Shown: piece after piece, positions 50,452 to 59,106 of the stretch
Layout: each line of letters begins with the position of its first letter
Position numbering within the stretch: the stretch's first letter is position 1
Virus record (IMG/VR): IMGVR_UViG_3300022602_000038
Span: 62,001-126,000 of that record
Length of the DNA: 64,000 nt
Origin: a virus
Strand: one strand, 5' to 3'
Position numbers and translations under genes: made by a program
Notes under the pieces: model-generated
The model's input: only the letters and a program-made list of their open reading frames with translations
Told to the model about the DNA's origin: nothing
Databases searched by the model: none

Positions 50452-51067
50452 TTGTTACTTTCGGTTTTTTTTTATTATTGTTATCAGCTAAAGCGTTAAC
50501 TTTATCTGTTAATATGTTAACCGAGTTTTGTAATTTATCAATAGCATTTATAATATCTTCATAACGAGTTTGTTTATTTAAATCAAACTCCATTTGATTA
50601 GGGTCATTATATGGTTGAGGAGTAGTAGTAAAAAGTTCAGGTTGCACTTCTGGAGCAACTACAAAAGGTGCTGGTTGTTGAGGTGCAGATGGTACAAAAA
50701 GTTGTGGGCTCGGTTGAGCGTATTGTTGAGGTATAGGTTGTGCTTGTACTGGAGCAGGTCTAGGTGGCTGGCTTTGTTGAGGTACCATACCAGCAGCTTT
50801 AGCGAGTTGAGATGGCATTAATTGAGCCATATTAACATCGGTTATATTTAAATTACCTCCAACAGCTGCTTTCTTAATATCTGTTATATTGTTCTGTACA
50901 AGCTTACCTAACATAGCTGCAGCAATCATTTGTTCTTGGGTAAGACCATTAGGTGCAGTAGCTATTCTAGCTGCTTCTTCATTAGACATAGCAGGAACAG
51001 CAGACCGCTGTTGAGCGGCCTGCTGACGTGCTTGTAATATTTGCTGTCTTCTTTGTTCTTCAGTCAT
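50432..51067 (-). CDS. unknown Gln/Pro-rich protein with C-terminal coiled coil
   Basis: 211 residues. Basic Gln-rich N-terminus 'EEQRRQQILQARQQAAQQR', a helical part with 'LTQEQMIAAAMLGKLVQN', a Pro/Gln-rich linker (about 95-150) and a C-terminal coiled coil (about 172-200, 'INAIDKLQNSVNILTDKVNAL'). Sits between clamp and SSB, where T4 has small regulators. An adaptor for replication or late transcription is possible; unproven. Confidence 0.55.
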   Translation of the reverse strand: MTEEQRRQQILQARQQAAQQRSAVPAMSNEEAARIATAPNGLTQEQMIAAAMLGKLVQNNITDIKKAAVGGNLNITDVNMAQLMPSQLAKAAGMVPQQSQPPRPAPVQAQPIPQQYAQPSPQLFVPSAPQQPAPFVVAPEVQPELFTTTPQPYNDPNQMEFDLNKQTRYEDIINAIDKLQNSVNILTDKVNALADNNNKKKPKVTNGTQAG

Positions 51068-51072
51068 TAGGA

Positions 51073-51993
51073 TTATAGATCATCAAGTCCGTCTAGAATT
51101 GATTTCACTTTATCATCATTTACAGAAACTTCATCAGAAGCAACTTCTACAGCTTGCTTAACTACAGGCTTTACTGAAGAGGATTTTGGTGTATCGTATG
51201 GTACATCGTCATCATTATCAACAGGTGCCGTTTGCTTAGGAGCTGCTGCATCTTTACCGAAGTAATTGATATTTAAGAATTCTTCGATTTCTGCTGCTGT
51301 ATTATGAGTTAAGAAGGAGTTTAAATCATGTACACTGTTTAGAACTTCTTCAGCCTTACTGTCATCTAAACCTTCAATAGGGCTAGGGTTTAAGAACTTT
51401 GATGCTACATATGTTGGGTATTTAACAGGCGCACCTGGCTTATCAGAAACTAGTTCTGCTTTAATACGTAAGTTACAACCGTTAGGGCTTAAATCAAAGA
51501 TTTTAGCTCCAAATTCAGCAGAATCATCTCCATTAATTGCTGATTCAATAATCTTGTTAAGTTGACGACCGTAACGTAAGATTTTAACTGTGCCGTTATT
51601 TTCAGGATTCTTAGGATCTTGAATAACATATACATTAACATACCAGTTTTCTTTGATACGGATATTAGCTTTTGCGCGAGCAATATCTTCTTCACTGCCG
51701 TCTCTTAAAGTCTTAAAATATAACTCACTAATCGGGCAACGTTCACCCCATGTTTTTGGTGAAATGATATTTACATACTTACCATTAACTACATTATTCC
51801 AACCGTGATGGTAGTAGTGTAAAAATGTTTCTGCAGGTTTATTCTTATTAGGTAAAAGCCTTACTAAAACAGTAGAAGGAGCATCAATAGAAAGAATTTC
51901 CTTATAGCTAGGACCACCATTAGTTTTTGTCTTCGAGTTTTCTAAAGCACTTTTAATGCTTTCAAACATACTTGCGTTGAATGTAGTTTTCAT
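51073..51993 (-). CDS. gp32: single-stranded DNA-binding protein (gp32)
   Basis: 306 residues (T4 gp32 301). N-terminal 'SMFESIKSALENSKTK', then the OB core 'TFLHYYHHGWNNVVNGKYVNIISPKTWGERCPISELYF', 'IRIKENWYVNVYVIQDPKNPENNGTVKILRYGRQL' and an acidic Asp-rich C-terminal tail (DDDVPYD, DDKVKSILDGLDDL) that binds partner proteins. Of the T4 zinc ligands, His is present but the second Cys of CPxC is a Ser (CPIS), so zinc binding looks reduced. Confidence 0.85.
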   Translation of the reverse strand: MKTTFNASMFESIKSALENSKTKTNGGPSYKEILSIDAPSTVLVRLLPNKNKPAETFLHYYHHGWNNVVNGKYVNIISPKTWGERCPISELYFKTLRDGSEEDIARAKANIRIKENWYVNVYVIQDPKNPENNGTVKILRYGRQLNKIIESAINGDDSAEFGAKIFDLSPNGCNLRIKAELVSDKPGAPVKYPTYVASKFLNPSPIEGLDDSKAEEVLNSVHDLNSFLTHNTAAEIEEFLNINYFGKDAAAPKQTAPVDNDDDVPYDTPKSSSVKPVVKQAVEVASDEVSVNDDKVKSILDGLDDL

Positions 51994-51994
51994 A

Positions 51995-52645
51995 TTAATT
52001 AATTTTATTAGTTTTGGTTATTTTAGTTATTAGTTGTATGCCCTTATCAATAATGTCTTTTGCTTTAACAGATGCGTTTAATCTCATTTTATATTTTGCA
52101 ATGTTATTAACAGCACCTTTTAAATAAATTTCTTTATCTTGAAGGGTAAATAAGTTTAGGTTAGTTTCAAAGAAAGGCAACTTGATCAATACATAAATGT
52201 TGATTAAACCGTTAGCATAATCAACAAACGGAGTAGATACATATCCGCTATTACTTTGACAGTATTGTTCTAATGTTATTTTATTGTTCACACAGTACGT
52301 GCCTATATATTTTAAAGTCTTTTTAATATCGTTTATTTGATCTTCTGTATCCGGGGATTCTTCTTTTCTTTGTTTTAAAAGATTATTGTATACTGCAATT
52401 GCTTTTTGAGTGGTGTAAAAATTTAAAGGGAAGTACGTTTCATCTTTATATATAATGTAAGGAGCTTGAAAGAAATCGTAAGGAGATATCTGCGGTAGTT
52501 TTTTAAAAAACAGTTCCAATCTCTTACAAATTACTCCTTCCGGTGTACTTTCAAAAGTACTAAAATCCTTTCGAGGCCTCCACGGAGCATTTTGCGCTCG
52601 TTTAGCAGTACCCAACCAAGCATTATATATTTCTGGTACGTTCAT
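51995..52645 (-). CDS. helicase-loader candidate, gp59-like
   Basis: 216 residues, close to T4 gp59 (217), directly upstream of gp32 as in T4. Helical: 'YNAWLGTAKRAQNAPWRPRKDF', 'FFKKLPQISPYDFFQAPYIIYKDETYFPLNFYTTQKAIAVY', 'DYANGLINIYVLIKLPFFETN'. gp59 loads gp41 helicase onto gp32-coated DNA. The sequence match is too weak to prove; position, size and helical plan support it. Confidence 0.45.
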   Translation of the reverse strand: MNVPEIYNAWLGTAKRAQNAPWRPRKDFSTFESTPEGVICKRLELFFKKLPQISPYDFFQAPYIIYKDETYFPLNFYTTQKAIAVYNNLLKQRKEESPDTEDQINDIKKTLKYIGTYCVNNKITLEQYCQSNSGYVSTPFVDYANGLINIYVLIKLPFFETNLNLFTLQDKEIYLKGAVNNIAKYKMRLNASVKAKDIIDKGIQLITKITKTNKIN

Positions 52646-52654
52646 TTAGGTGTC

Positions 52655-52951
52655 TCATGATTTTAACACCTCTCTCACAACTTTGCTACGGCATAAGTTA
52701 GGATTATACCGTAAAAATAGCAATAACGCTTCTCTTTCACTATCTAATTGTACCATTCTCATAAAGATCTTTTTATAGACCTTATTTTTAACAATCAATG
52801 AAAAAATTGTAACACTATTAAGTTTTTTATTATGTATAATAGAACAGAAAGAACTAAACTTAATCAATTCAAACTCTATCTCTTCATCCGTTAAAGAACT
52901 TAGCGGGTTATTAATAACTGCATCTTGTAAGGCACCAATTACACCGGACAT
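52655..52951 (-). CDS. unknown small helical protein
   Basis: 98 residues, helical: 'LTDEEIEFELIKFSSFCSIIHNKKL', 'VYKKIFMRMVQLDSEREALLLFLRYN'. It shares its stop-start overlap with the DHH phosphoesterase gene. No family recognised; it is in the place where T4 has gene 33, but no gp33 motif is seen. Confidence 0.55.
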   Translation of the reverse strand: MSGVIGALQDAVINNPLSSLTDEEIEFELIKFSSFCSIIHNKKLNSVTIFSLIVKNKVYKKIFMRMVQLDSEREALLLFLRYNPNLCRSKVVREVLKS

Positions 52952-53862
52952 TACACTACTGAGGTTAATTGTTTAGTGAATTCCATGAATGCGTCGGTAA
53001 CCTTACCGCCTGCAGCATATTCATGTCCACCGCCTTCACAAAGCTTAGCTGATAGCTTTGAAAGATCTATTGTACAGTTCTTATTTTTTCTAAAAGAAAC
53101 GTGAGAATTGTTAGGGTTAATAAAAAATACTATATCTGAACTATGTTCTTTAATCAAATAATCACAAATTTCGTTAACAAACTTGCTTCCCATTGTACCG
53201 GTAACTTTCCAGGGTGTTTTGTTGAGATTTACAGTACCTGAAAATATTTGTAAGTTTTTTATGGTTAAATCTCTATTTGTTATATGATCTTTAATTAGAT
53301 TTTTTTCCATTTGGGTAAACTGATCAAAACCATTATAAAATCTCTCTAAAAACTTATGTGAACGAGTCTTGTCTAATGTACGCTGCGTGTTAGTATACAA
53401 ACAATTTAAGTTGTAAGTTTCTTTATGCTTAAATTGATAACTGTCATAATCATCTGCTAACACTATAAACTGCCTTTGCTCAGGGGTTAATGTTAATTTA
53501 TCTTTAAAATGATTATATACTAGCTTTGCACATGAACTCGTTACAGTAATATTTGTTTTTGCGTTTTTATACTGACTCTTTACTTTTTCATGAGTAGAAT
53601 GATGATCAATTATAATTGATTTCGGGTTATCAATTAAGTCAATACAGTTGCCAGTATCTAAATCTAAAAAATAAACAGCATCGTAATTATTGATACTATC
53701 AGTTTCAGCCCATTTTAAAAACTCTTTTCTAAAATTAGTAACAGTTACGCCTTTGAAAGGTATAGTGCCTGGTTTTGCATTTAACGCCCAATGCAGAGCA
53801 ATTAGACTTGCAGTTCCGTCTAAATCTATATCTGTAAAAACGTATATATTGTTACTACTCAC
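52951..53862 (-). CDS. DHH-family phosphoesterase
   Basis: 303 residues. 'FTDIDLDGTASLIAL', 'YDAVYFLDLDTG', 'SIIIDHHSTHEKV' (DHH motif), 'VLADDYDSYQF' and the DHHA1 motif 'AKLCEGGGHEYAAGGKV' are all present. Family members are RecJ-type exonucleases, nano-RNases or c-di-AMP phosphodiesterases. Without the extra RecJ domains, nano-RNase or short-oligonucleotide hydrolysis is more likely than resection. Placed between helicase and SSB genes. Confidence 0.85.
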   Translation of the reverse strand: MSSNNIYVFTDIDLDGTASLIALHWALNAKPGTIPFKGVTVTNFRKEFLKWAETDSINNYDAVYFLDLDTGNCIDLIDNPKSIIIDHHSTHEKVKSQYKNAKTNITVTSSCAKLVYNHFKDKLTLTPEQRQFIVLADDYDSYQFKHKETYNLNCLYTNTQRTLDKTRSHKFLERFYNGFDQFTQMEKNLIKDHITNRDLTIKNLQIFSGTVNLNKTPWKVTGTMGSKFVNEICDYLIKEHSSDIVFFINPNNSHVSFRKNKNCTIDLSKLSAKLCEGGGHEYAAGGKVTDAFMEFTKQLTSVV

Positions 53863-53875
53863 TATTCTATTTAAC

Positions 53876-55240
53876 TTATTTGCTTATATTTTCCAGTTTT
53901 TTTTCCAAATCATAAGCTATATCGGCATTTTTATCTTTTTTATATGATGTTAATCCGATATAATCACTTTCTTCTGTGAGTGTCAAGGTGTTATAATCAA
54001 TTTTCATTGAAGTTGCACCGTGTTTAGGTCCTAAACGGTTTTTTATACCACCTACCTTAATATATCCTAATTCCCTGTCCTCTTCTTCTTGATGTATAGA
54101 CCAAACTACATCTGCAGTCATTGCAACACCAAAGGATTCAGATATTGTATCTAAACTAGGCGATTCCATACCTTCTCTATTAGTTTGAATTGCACTTACA
54201 ATAGGTATATTAAAAAAATATGTTAATGCTCTTAATTCTTCTGAATTTGCTTTGCCTTGTTCATAAGAATTTTCACCCACACTTGGTTTAAGTAGTCCAA
54301 GATAGTCTATCACGAGTATATCCGGTTTTATCCCCTTTTTAATGAGAGACTCAATATAGCTCTTAATACCAGATACTGTAGTACTTTTAGGCGGAAATTC
54401 CTTAATGATTAACTTGTGTTTTCTTTGTTCTACTACTCCCTTTAAATACGTTTCCAACGAATCAATATTAGTTTGAAGATCTTTCATTGGAATTTTAGAA
54501 AGGTGGCTACTAATTCTCTTAGCATACATAATTTCAGGCATTTCTAAAGTAATAAGAACTGTTGTAAGTCCTTTTTCAGCCATATTACTTGCAACATTAC
54601 CTAAAAATATACTTTTACCGACGTTAGTAGGTCCAAGAAATAAATAAAGTGCTCTTCCGTTTTTAGATAAACCACCGCCAATATTTGAATCAATAAAATC
54701 CCAACCGGTAGGTATTACTTCATTGTGTGCACCTAGCTCTTTAATAACCCTCTGGTAATCTCCATAAAAGTCTAAACCTATATCACTTACTAAACTAATA
54801 TTACAAGCTTTTTCAAATATAGTTAAAAACTTACTATAATCGGCTTTATCATTTGTAACGTCATCTACAATTTTAAGAACTGCAGAGTGTACAGCTCTTT
54901 CTTTAAAGAATACTTCTGTGTTACTAATAAGTTCATTTATGTCTCCAGTTTCTATTTGTTTATAGAAACTAAACGTTTCCTTTATTAGTTTTATGTCTTC
55001 TTCTTTGTTAAGATATGTTCTTATTTCAGTAGTAGTCGGTAACGTGTTTCTCTTTGCGTAGAAATCCTTTATTATACTGATTACTAACTTATTACCAGGT
55101 TGCTTGAAGTTTTCTGGTGTTAAATAATTGAACACTAAAGAAGTATAGTAAGAGTTTGTAAGTGCATTACATGCTACTATACTTTCAAAGTATTCAGTAT
55201 TAACTTGAAGTTTGTTCTTCATATCTTTATTATAACTCAT
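53876..55240 (-). CDS. gp41: replicative DNA helicase (gp41)
   Basis: 454 residues (T4 gp41 475). Walker A in 'LYLFLGPTNVGKSIFLGNVAS', 'TTVLITLEMPEIMYAKRI', Walker B 'DILVIDYLGLLKP', 'PIVSAIQTNREGM' and 'GGIKNRLGPKHG' are DnaB-family motifs. It unwinds DNA as a hexamer ahead of the polymerase. A terminator for the upstream uvsX transcript lies just before the start codon. Confidence 0.9.
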   Translation of the reverse strand: MSYNKDMKNKLQVNTEYFESIVACNALTNSYYTSLVFNYLTPENFKQPGNKLVISIIKDFYAKRNTLPTTTEIRTYLNKEEDIKLIKETFSFYKQIETGDINELISNTEVFFKERAVHSAVLKIVDDVTNDKADYSKFLTIFEKACNISLVSDIGLDFYGDYQRVIKELGAHNEVIPTGWDFIDSNIGGGLSKNGRALYLFLGPTNVGKSIFLGNVASNMAEKGLTTVLITLEMPEIMYAKRISSHLSKIPMKDLQTNIDSLETYLKGVVEQRKHKLIIKEFPPKSTTVSGIKSYIESLIKKGIKPDILVIDYLGLLKPSVGENSYEQGKANSEELRALTYFFNIPIVSAIQTNREGMESPSLDTISESFGVAMTADVVWSIHQEEEDRELGYIKVGGIKNRLGPKHGATSMKIDYNTLTLTEESDYIGLTSYKKDKNADIAYDLEKKLENISK

Positions 55241-55245
55241 ATTAT

Positions 55246-55277
55246 AAAAAAAGCTAAGGTTGCCCTTAGCTTTTTTT
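55246..55277 (-). terminator. terminator between uvsX and gp41
   Basis: GCTAAGG / CCTTAGC stem, four-base loop, T-run in both directions (seven T's on the minus strand). It ends the uvsX message three bases after the stop and lies six bases before the gp41 start. Confidence 0.85.
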
Positions 55278-55280
55278 GTT

Positions 55281-56420
55281 TTATTCTGTAGTTTCTTCTA
55301 ACGGTTCGTCAGGCACTACATCTAACGCCCCACCATACCGTACCTTTTCTTTAAGAGTTTCTTCTAAAGCTGGTATAACCTTCTTTTCCCAAAACTCTGT
55401 ATCGTTTTCCCAAGTTTTAGCATAACCGATCTTTTCACCGTTAAATTGAAAAGTAGAACCGGTTTGCTGAATTACACCGAATGCAACTGCCATATCTTTA
55501 AGACCTGCATAACGACTTAATCCTGTACGGAAATTGTTATACAGTTCTGCCTTTAAGAAAGGAGGTGCAAAACGGTTTTTTACAGTCATAGCCGAAAGTG
55601 TAACACCACTTACATTATGAGCTACCGCGATTGCTTCTTCACCTTCGTTTTTATCAATCTTCTCGTTTCGAGTCGCAAGCTGTACCAACAAAGAAGCAAG
55701 ATAAATAGGGCCACTACCACCGGATTGTTTTTTAACCAATTCAGGATATAAGGATGTCGGGTTGTCATAAATGTGATTAGTGAACAAAATAGGCACACGA
55801 GCTTTAGCTGCTTTAAACGTAAGTGCACGCATCATGGACTTCATAGCTTTAGCTTTTGTACCCATATCTGCTGCATCCTTACCTTCAGTAACATCTCGAA
55901 GCTCTTTAGCACTTGCTAAATTACCAAGACTATCAATAGCAATGATAACCTTTAGATCAGGATCATTAGCTGCAATAATTTTATCTAAGAATGTAGCGAT
56001 TTGATTACGACAATCTTCTACTGTTTCAACAGGATAATACTTAAGACGTTTAGGGTCAACGCCTACTCCTTCTGCAGATTGCCTATCTACAGCTGCTTCT
56101 GTGTCCCATACAGCTGCAAAATAACCTTTCTTTTGTGCATTAGCAATGATCTTATTAACAATGAGTGTCTTACCTGCACCGGAAGGACCGGAGAAACCAG
56201 TAACCCTACCAACAGGAATACCCTTATATAAAGATCCAGAAAAAATAGCATTAAGCGCATAAGAACCTGTATCAATCCAGTCACCTACAATAGATAATGA
56301 ATTATCCTCAGAAAGCATAGATGCATCTGTATTAAGTGCATCTACTGCTTCAAAGATATCTTTTAACGAAGAAACCTTAGTCTCTTCGTTATTGTTTTCT
56401 GTACGTGGTTTACGTGCCAT
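55281..56420 (-). CDS. uvsX: UvsX/RecA-type recombinase
   Basis: 379 residues (T4 391). 'GFSGPSGAGKTLIVNKIIANAQ' is the Walker A motif, 'KVIIAIDSLGNLAS' Walker B, 'VPILFTNHIYDNP' and 'VKKQSGGSGPIYLASLLVQLATR' the L2/post-Walker region of UvsX-type proteins. It drives strand invasion in recombination-dependent replication. Within the replication block; the protein after it is a small conserved neighbour. Confidence 0.95.
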   Translation of the reverse strand: MARKPRTENNNEETKVSSLKDIFEAVDALNTDASMLSEDNSLSIVGDWIDTGSYALNAIFSGSLYKGIPVGRVTGFSGPSGAGKTLIVNKIIANAQKKGYFAAVWDTEAAVDRQSAEGVGVDPKRLKYYPVETVEDCRNQIATFLDKIIAANDPDLKVIIAIDSLGNLASAKELRDVTEGKDAADMGTKAKAMKSMMRALTFKAAKARVPILFTNHIYDNPTSLYPELVKKQSGGSGPIYLASLLVQLATRNEKIDKNEGEEAIAVAHNVSGVTLSAMTVKNRFAPPFLKAELYNNFRTGLSRYAGLKDMAVAFGVIQQTGSTFQFNGEKIGYAKTWENDTEFWEKKVIPALEETLKEKVRYGGALDVVPDEPLEETTE

Positions 56421-56425
56421 ATAGA

Positions 56426-56770
56426 TTAGCTTTTGTCGTCAGCGTCAAAAAGCTTAATAGTAGGAGCTGCTGTATCAGCAGGCTTAAACATTTCTATGTA
56501 TTGTGCAACAAGATTTGCTTCTAGTTCAATATTTGAAGCAATAGCTACATTTTCTAAACTATAAGTCCAGTTTGGTGCAACGTCTCTGTTCTTTAAGAAT
56601 TCCCTAAAAAGTAGAGGGTAGAGCTGTACTTGTAATTTCTTTTCATTAGTAGGAGCTACGTTTAAGATAGCTGGCTTAGTAATGGTTAAGGTAGTATCAG
56701 TCTGTTCTACTAAGGTAGCAACAATAGTGCGTTGAATATTATCAAGAAAAACAATAATTTTTGGTTCCAT
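56426..56770 (-). CDS. conserved phage protein linked to uvsX
   Basis: 114 residues. 'MEPKIIVFLDNIQRTIVATLVEQTDTTLTITKPAILNV' is the usual layout of a small protein found next to uvsX in marine T4-like phages ('PKIilf......i.A.v.e'). A single small beta domain with a charged C-terminal tail. Preceded by a sigma70-like promoter that could drive it and uvsX. Confidence 0.65.
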   Translation of the reverse strand: MEPKIIVFLDNIQRTIVATLVEQTDTTLTITKPAILNVAPTNEKKLQVQLYPLLFREFLKNRDVAPNWTYSLENVAIASNIELEANLVAQYIEMFKPADTAAPTIKLFDADDKS

Positions 56771-56776
56771 AAAGTT

Positions 56777-56804
56777 ATATTATATGATATTTTAATTTAA
56801 TCAA
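56777..56804 (-). promoter_or_regulatory. sigma70-like promoter (minus strand)
   Basis: TTGATT (56799-56804), 16 bases, TAATAT (56777-56782); the ATG at 56770 falls on the expected start of transcription. It heads the small uvsX-linked gene and uvsX. Confidence 0.4.
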
Positions 56805-56806
56805 GG

Positions 56807-57733
56807 TTATTGACGAGGAAATTTATGATAAAGAGCTTTAGGATTAACTAAATTACTATCCAATAAATCTTTGTGAGATGCTCTAGTAGGTACAATATCC
56901 CAACCGCCACGACGAGCGTAAAAACATGTTACTAAAAGCTCTTGTGGTTCTAGTAAGTCCCAAAGACGCTTATAAGCGGCTTCGCAAATTTCTTCATGAA
57001 AATGGCACTCATTACGTAATGAAACAACCCATTCAAGTAAAGAATTTTCGTTGACTGCTTTATTCCCTTTATAATAGATATAAATGTCTCCGGAATCTGG
57101 CTGCTTGGTGATCTTACAATTAGAACGTAAAAGAGAGCTCATATAATGACCCTCTACAGTACCTACTGATTTATTATTAATTTTTAATAAATCTGGTGTT
57201 TCGTTAAACACTGTAAATTTAAGCTTTTCTGCTTTAGGTATATTTTCAAGTACGGTCCAACCATAAGGTTCTTCAGTATTATATACATCAAAGAGTCTAT
57301 TATCAAAATGTTCTTTACTCAGTAATTGAGAGAACAGTTCTACCTTTACATTCGTTTCAAGTAATAAAGAAAGGTCCTTCTCTGCTGTCTTTTTAATGTT
57401 CTTAAGTACTTGAGCACTGGTTTTACCCATATGCTGCATATTAAATGAATTCCAGTAAAGTTTCATTGATTTAGATTCTACAATGAAATCATTTGTACAA
57501 GGATATACTACTTTTGCAACACAAGTAACAGGCAAGCCTTTATCTGTTAATGCACTACATTCATAGCCGTTCCAAATATCATAACCTACAAACGGTAGGT
57601 CTTTATTCTTAAGATCGAGGTACGTACGATTGCGTTGACGTTCTTCTCGAACCAATATTTCAGGTGTATAAGTAGTTGGAGAATCTACTCTTTGTCCAAG
57701 TACTTTGTCAATATTATTAGTGTTATAGCTCAT
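56807..57733 (-). CDS. queF: 7-cyano-7-deazaguanine reductase (QueF, bimodular type)
   Basis: 308 residues, the longer E. coli type with two T-fold halves. 'YDIWNGYECSALTDKGLPV', 'VYPCTNDFIVESKSMKLYWNSFNM' (ESKS..LY.NSFN signature), 'LLRSNCKITKQPDSGDIYIYYKG' with the active-site Cys, 'RNECHFHEEICE' and 'CFYARRGGWDIVPTRAS' (NADPH-site R-R-G-G-x-D-I) are all present. It reduces the nitrile preQ0 to the aminomethyl preQ1. The gene is next to a kinase, a formyltransferase and a DpdA-like transglycosylase. PreQ1-type DNA modification is predicted. Confidence 0.95.
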   Translation of the reverse strand: MSYNTNNIDKVLGQRVDSPTTYTPEILVREERQRNRTYLDLKNKDLPFVGYDIWNGYECSALTDKGLPVTCVAKVVYPCTNDFIVESKSMKLYWNSFNMQHMGKTSAQVLKNIKKTAEKDLSLLLETNVKVELFSQLLSKEHFDNRLFDVYNTEEPYGWTVLENIPKAEKLKFTVFNETPDLLKINNKSVGTVEGHYMSSLLRSNCKITKQPDSGDIYIYYKGNKAVNENSLLEWVVSLRNECHFHEEICEAAYKRLWDLLEPQELLVTCFYARRGGWDIVPTRASHKDLLDSNLVNPKALYHKFPRQ

Positions 57734-58298
57734 TTGTAAAATCTTTTTGTATTTCAGTAATTACTTTGTTAACTCTTTCTTCAACAGTACCCATCACATA
57801 AACAAGTTTATCTGTAGGCATTGAGTGATGTTTGATATAAAAATCAAATTGTTTTACCACTCCATCAAAAAACTCTCTACCTGTACTTCTTTCCCCATCG
57901 TCTTTTAAATCAAGTTCAGGTACAATATAGAAAATCTTATCATAGGTCTTTATTAATTGTTCATAGATGCTTAGGGCAGCTTGATATATCTCCTTGTTAA
58001 TTTGACCCTTTTCATAAAAATATGAAGTGTAGGATATACCATCTAAAGCACCTCTATCTAATACCCAGTTACCTGGAGTTAAAGCAAATTCTAAGTGTCT
58101 AGCCATCACCAAGTATTGCGTTAAAGATGTACCTCCTTCATTAATAGGTACATTTAAATCTTTTAAACCTCTAGTTAAATTAGTTCTAAATGAAAAATGA
58201 TTGTCGTCTAAAAACAATTCATTCTTTAGAGCTTTTACTAAAGTAGTTTTACCTTGTGAATGAGCGCCACATATAGCAGCTTTATAATTAGTTCTCAT
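57723..58298 (-). CDS. P-loop kinase-like protein
   Basis: 191 residues. Walker A 'AICGAHSQGKTTLVKAL' and a later 'WVLDRGALDGISYTSYF' D-R motif as in (deoxy)nucleoside or NadR-type kinases, with 'FYIVPELDLKDDGERSTGREFFDGVVKQF' forming the lid. Overlaps QueF by 11 bases and is overlapped by the formyltransferase. It might phosphorylate a deazaguanine precursor or a deoxynucleoside; not established. Confidence 0.65.
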   Translation of the reverse strand: MRTNYKAAICGAHSQGKTTLVKALKNELFLDDNHFSFRTNLTRGLKDLNVPINEGGTSLTQYLVMARHLEFALTPGNWVLDRGALDGISYTSYFYEKGQINKEIYQAALSIYEQLIKTYDKIFYIVPELDLKDDGERSTGREFFDGVVKQFDFYIKHHSMPTDKLVYVMGTVEERVNKVITEIQKDFTNEL

Positions 58299-58879
58299 AG
58301 TTTATTATTTAATATTTTATTCTTCATAAACGCAACCCAATTATTAATTGCAAGTTTATGTAAATCCTCAATAAATAAATCCAAACTTTTAAAATCCGTA
58401 TACAAATCTTCTGTTTTAAAACTTGTCTCTGAAACGACCCTACCAGCATCTACTTCTGGTATAACTTCATGAATAACATGTCCATGTACATTATACTTTT
58501 TTGTGGGGTATGTTTGCCACACTTTAGCTTGTGGATCTTTACCTTTTAATTCAGGAAATTTAGTAATAAGACCAGGGTGACCGTTATATATTTTAAATTT
58601 ACTGCATATCTCTGGTGGTACAATACGAAGAAACCCGTGTAATGTAATTATATCAGTAAATTTAATAGCTTCTCTATATTCTTGTACAGTTGGCTTTTTA
58701 GGTATAAAAATAAAACGATCAAAACATCTTTCAAGAAATTTTGGGTTAATTTTATCTAAATCTTCAAAGCTTTTATTAGTAATAATTGCATCTGGAAATC
58801 GCCCTATCTTTGTAGATAGTTCATATATCTCAGAACCACTCTGAGAAAAAAATGCTTTCCAGATTATATTGCGTTTCAT
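58295..58879 (-). CDS. dpdN-like: formyltransferase, DpdN-type candidate
   Basis: 194 residues, PurN-like formyl transfer fold: 'WKAFFSQSGSEIYELS' (first loop), 'DIITLHGFLRIVPPEIC', then 'IYNGHPGLITKFPELKGKDPQAKVW' (N-x-H-P-G catalytic loop) and 'NVHGHVIHEVIPEVDAGRVV' (folate and Asp site). In phages with preQ1-modified DNA a formyltransferase named DpdN is proposed to formylate the aminomethyl group of dPreQ1. The position between QueF and a DpdA-like gene makes that reading better than de novo purine synthesis. Overlaps the kinase by four bases. Confidence 0.7.
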   Translation of the reverse strand: MKRNIIWKAFFSQSGSEIYELSTKIGRFPDAIITNKSFEDLDKINPKFLERCFDRFIFIPKKPTVQEYREAIKFTDIITLHGFLRIVPPEICSKFKIYNGHPGLITKFPELKGKDPQAKVWQTYPTKKYNVHGHVIHEVIPEVDAGRVVSETSFKTEDLYTDFKSLDLFIEDLHKLAINNWVAFMKNKILNNKL

Positions 58880-59106
58880 ATATTTAAGCGAAACCCTATT
58901 GTATTATCACTAAAAAAAATTACAAGGGTAAAATCAACAATACCGTGTTTTATTAGGTAAGGTTTAACATCAGATAGTTCTTTTACTGGGAGTTCACAAT
59001 TACGAATACAATCCCAAAAATAATAATTCCGAACAGAAACATTATCTGCCAAGAGGTGGGGGTAATTTGCATGAACAGAATTAGTTATAGCTTCTAAAGT
59101 TGTCAT
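58876..59106 (-). CDS. unknown small protein in the deazaguanine cluster
   Basis: 76 residues. 'LLADNVSVRNYYFWDCIRNCELPVKELSDVK' and 'HGIVDFTLVIFFSDNTIGFRLNI' suggest a compact alpha/beta domain. Four-base overlaps with both the formyltransferase and the DpdA-like gene show tight coupling; it may be an accessory subunit. No family recognised. Confidence 0.5.
   Translation of the reverse strand: MTTLEAITNSVHANYPHLLADNVSVRNYYFWDCIRNCELPVKELSDVKPYLIKHGIVDFTLVIFFSDNTIGFRLNI

Noticed and set aside
58295-58879. De novo purine synthesis gene purN
   Set aside because: No other purine gene is near and the neighbours are deazaguanine genes; kept as a formyltransferase with the DpdN reading preferred but not proven.
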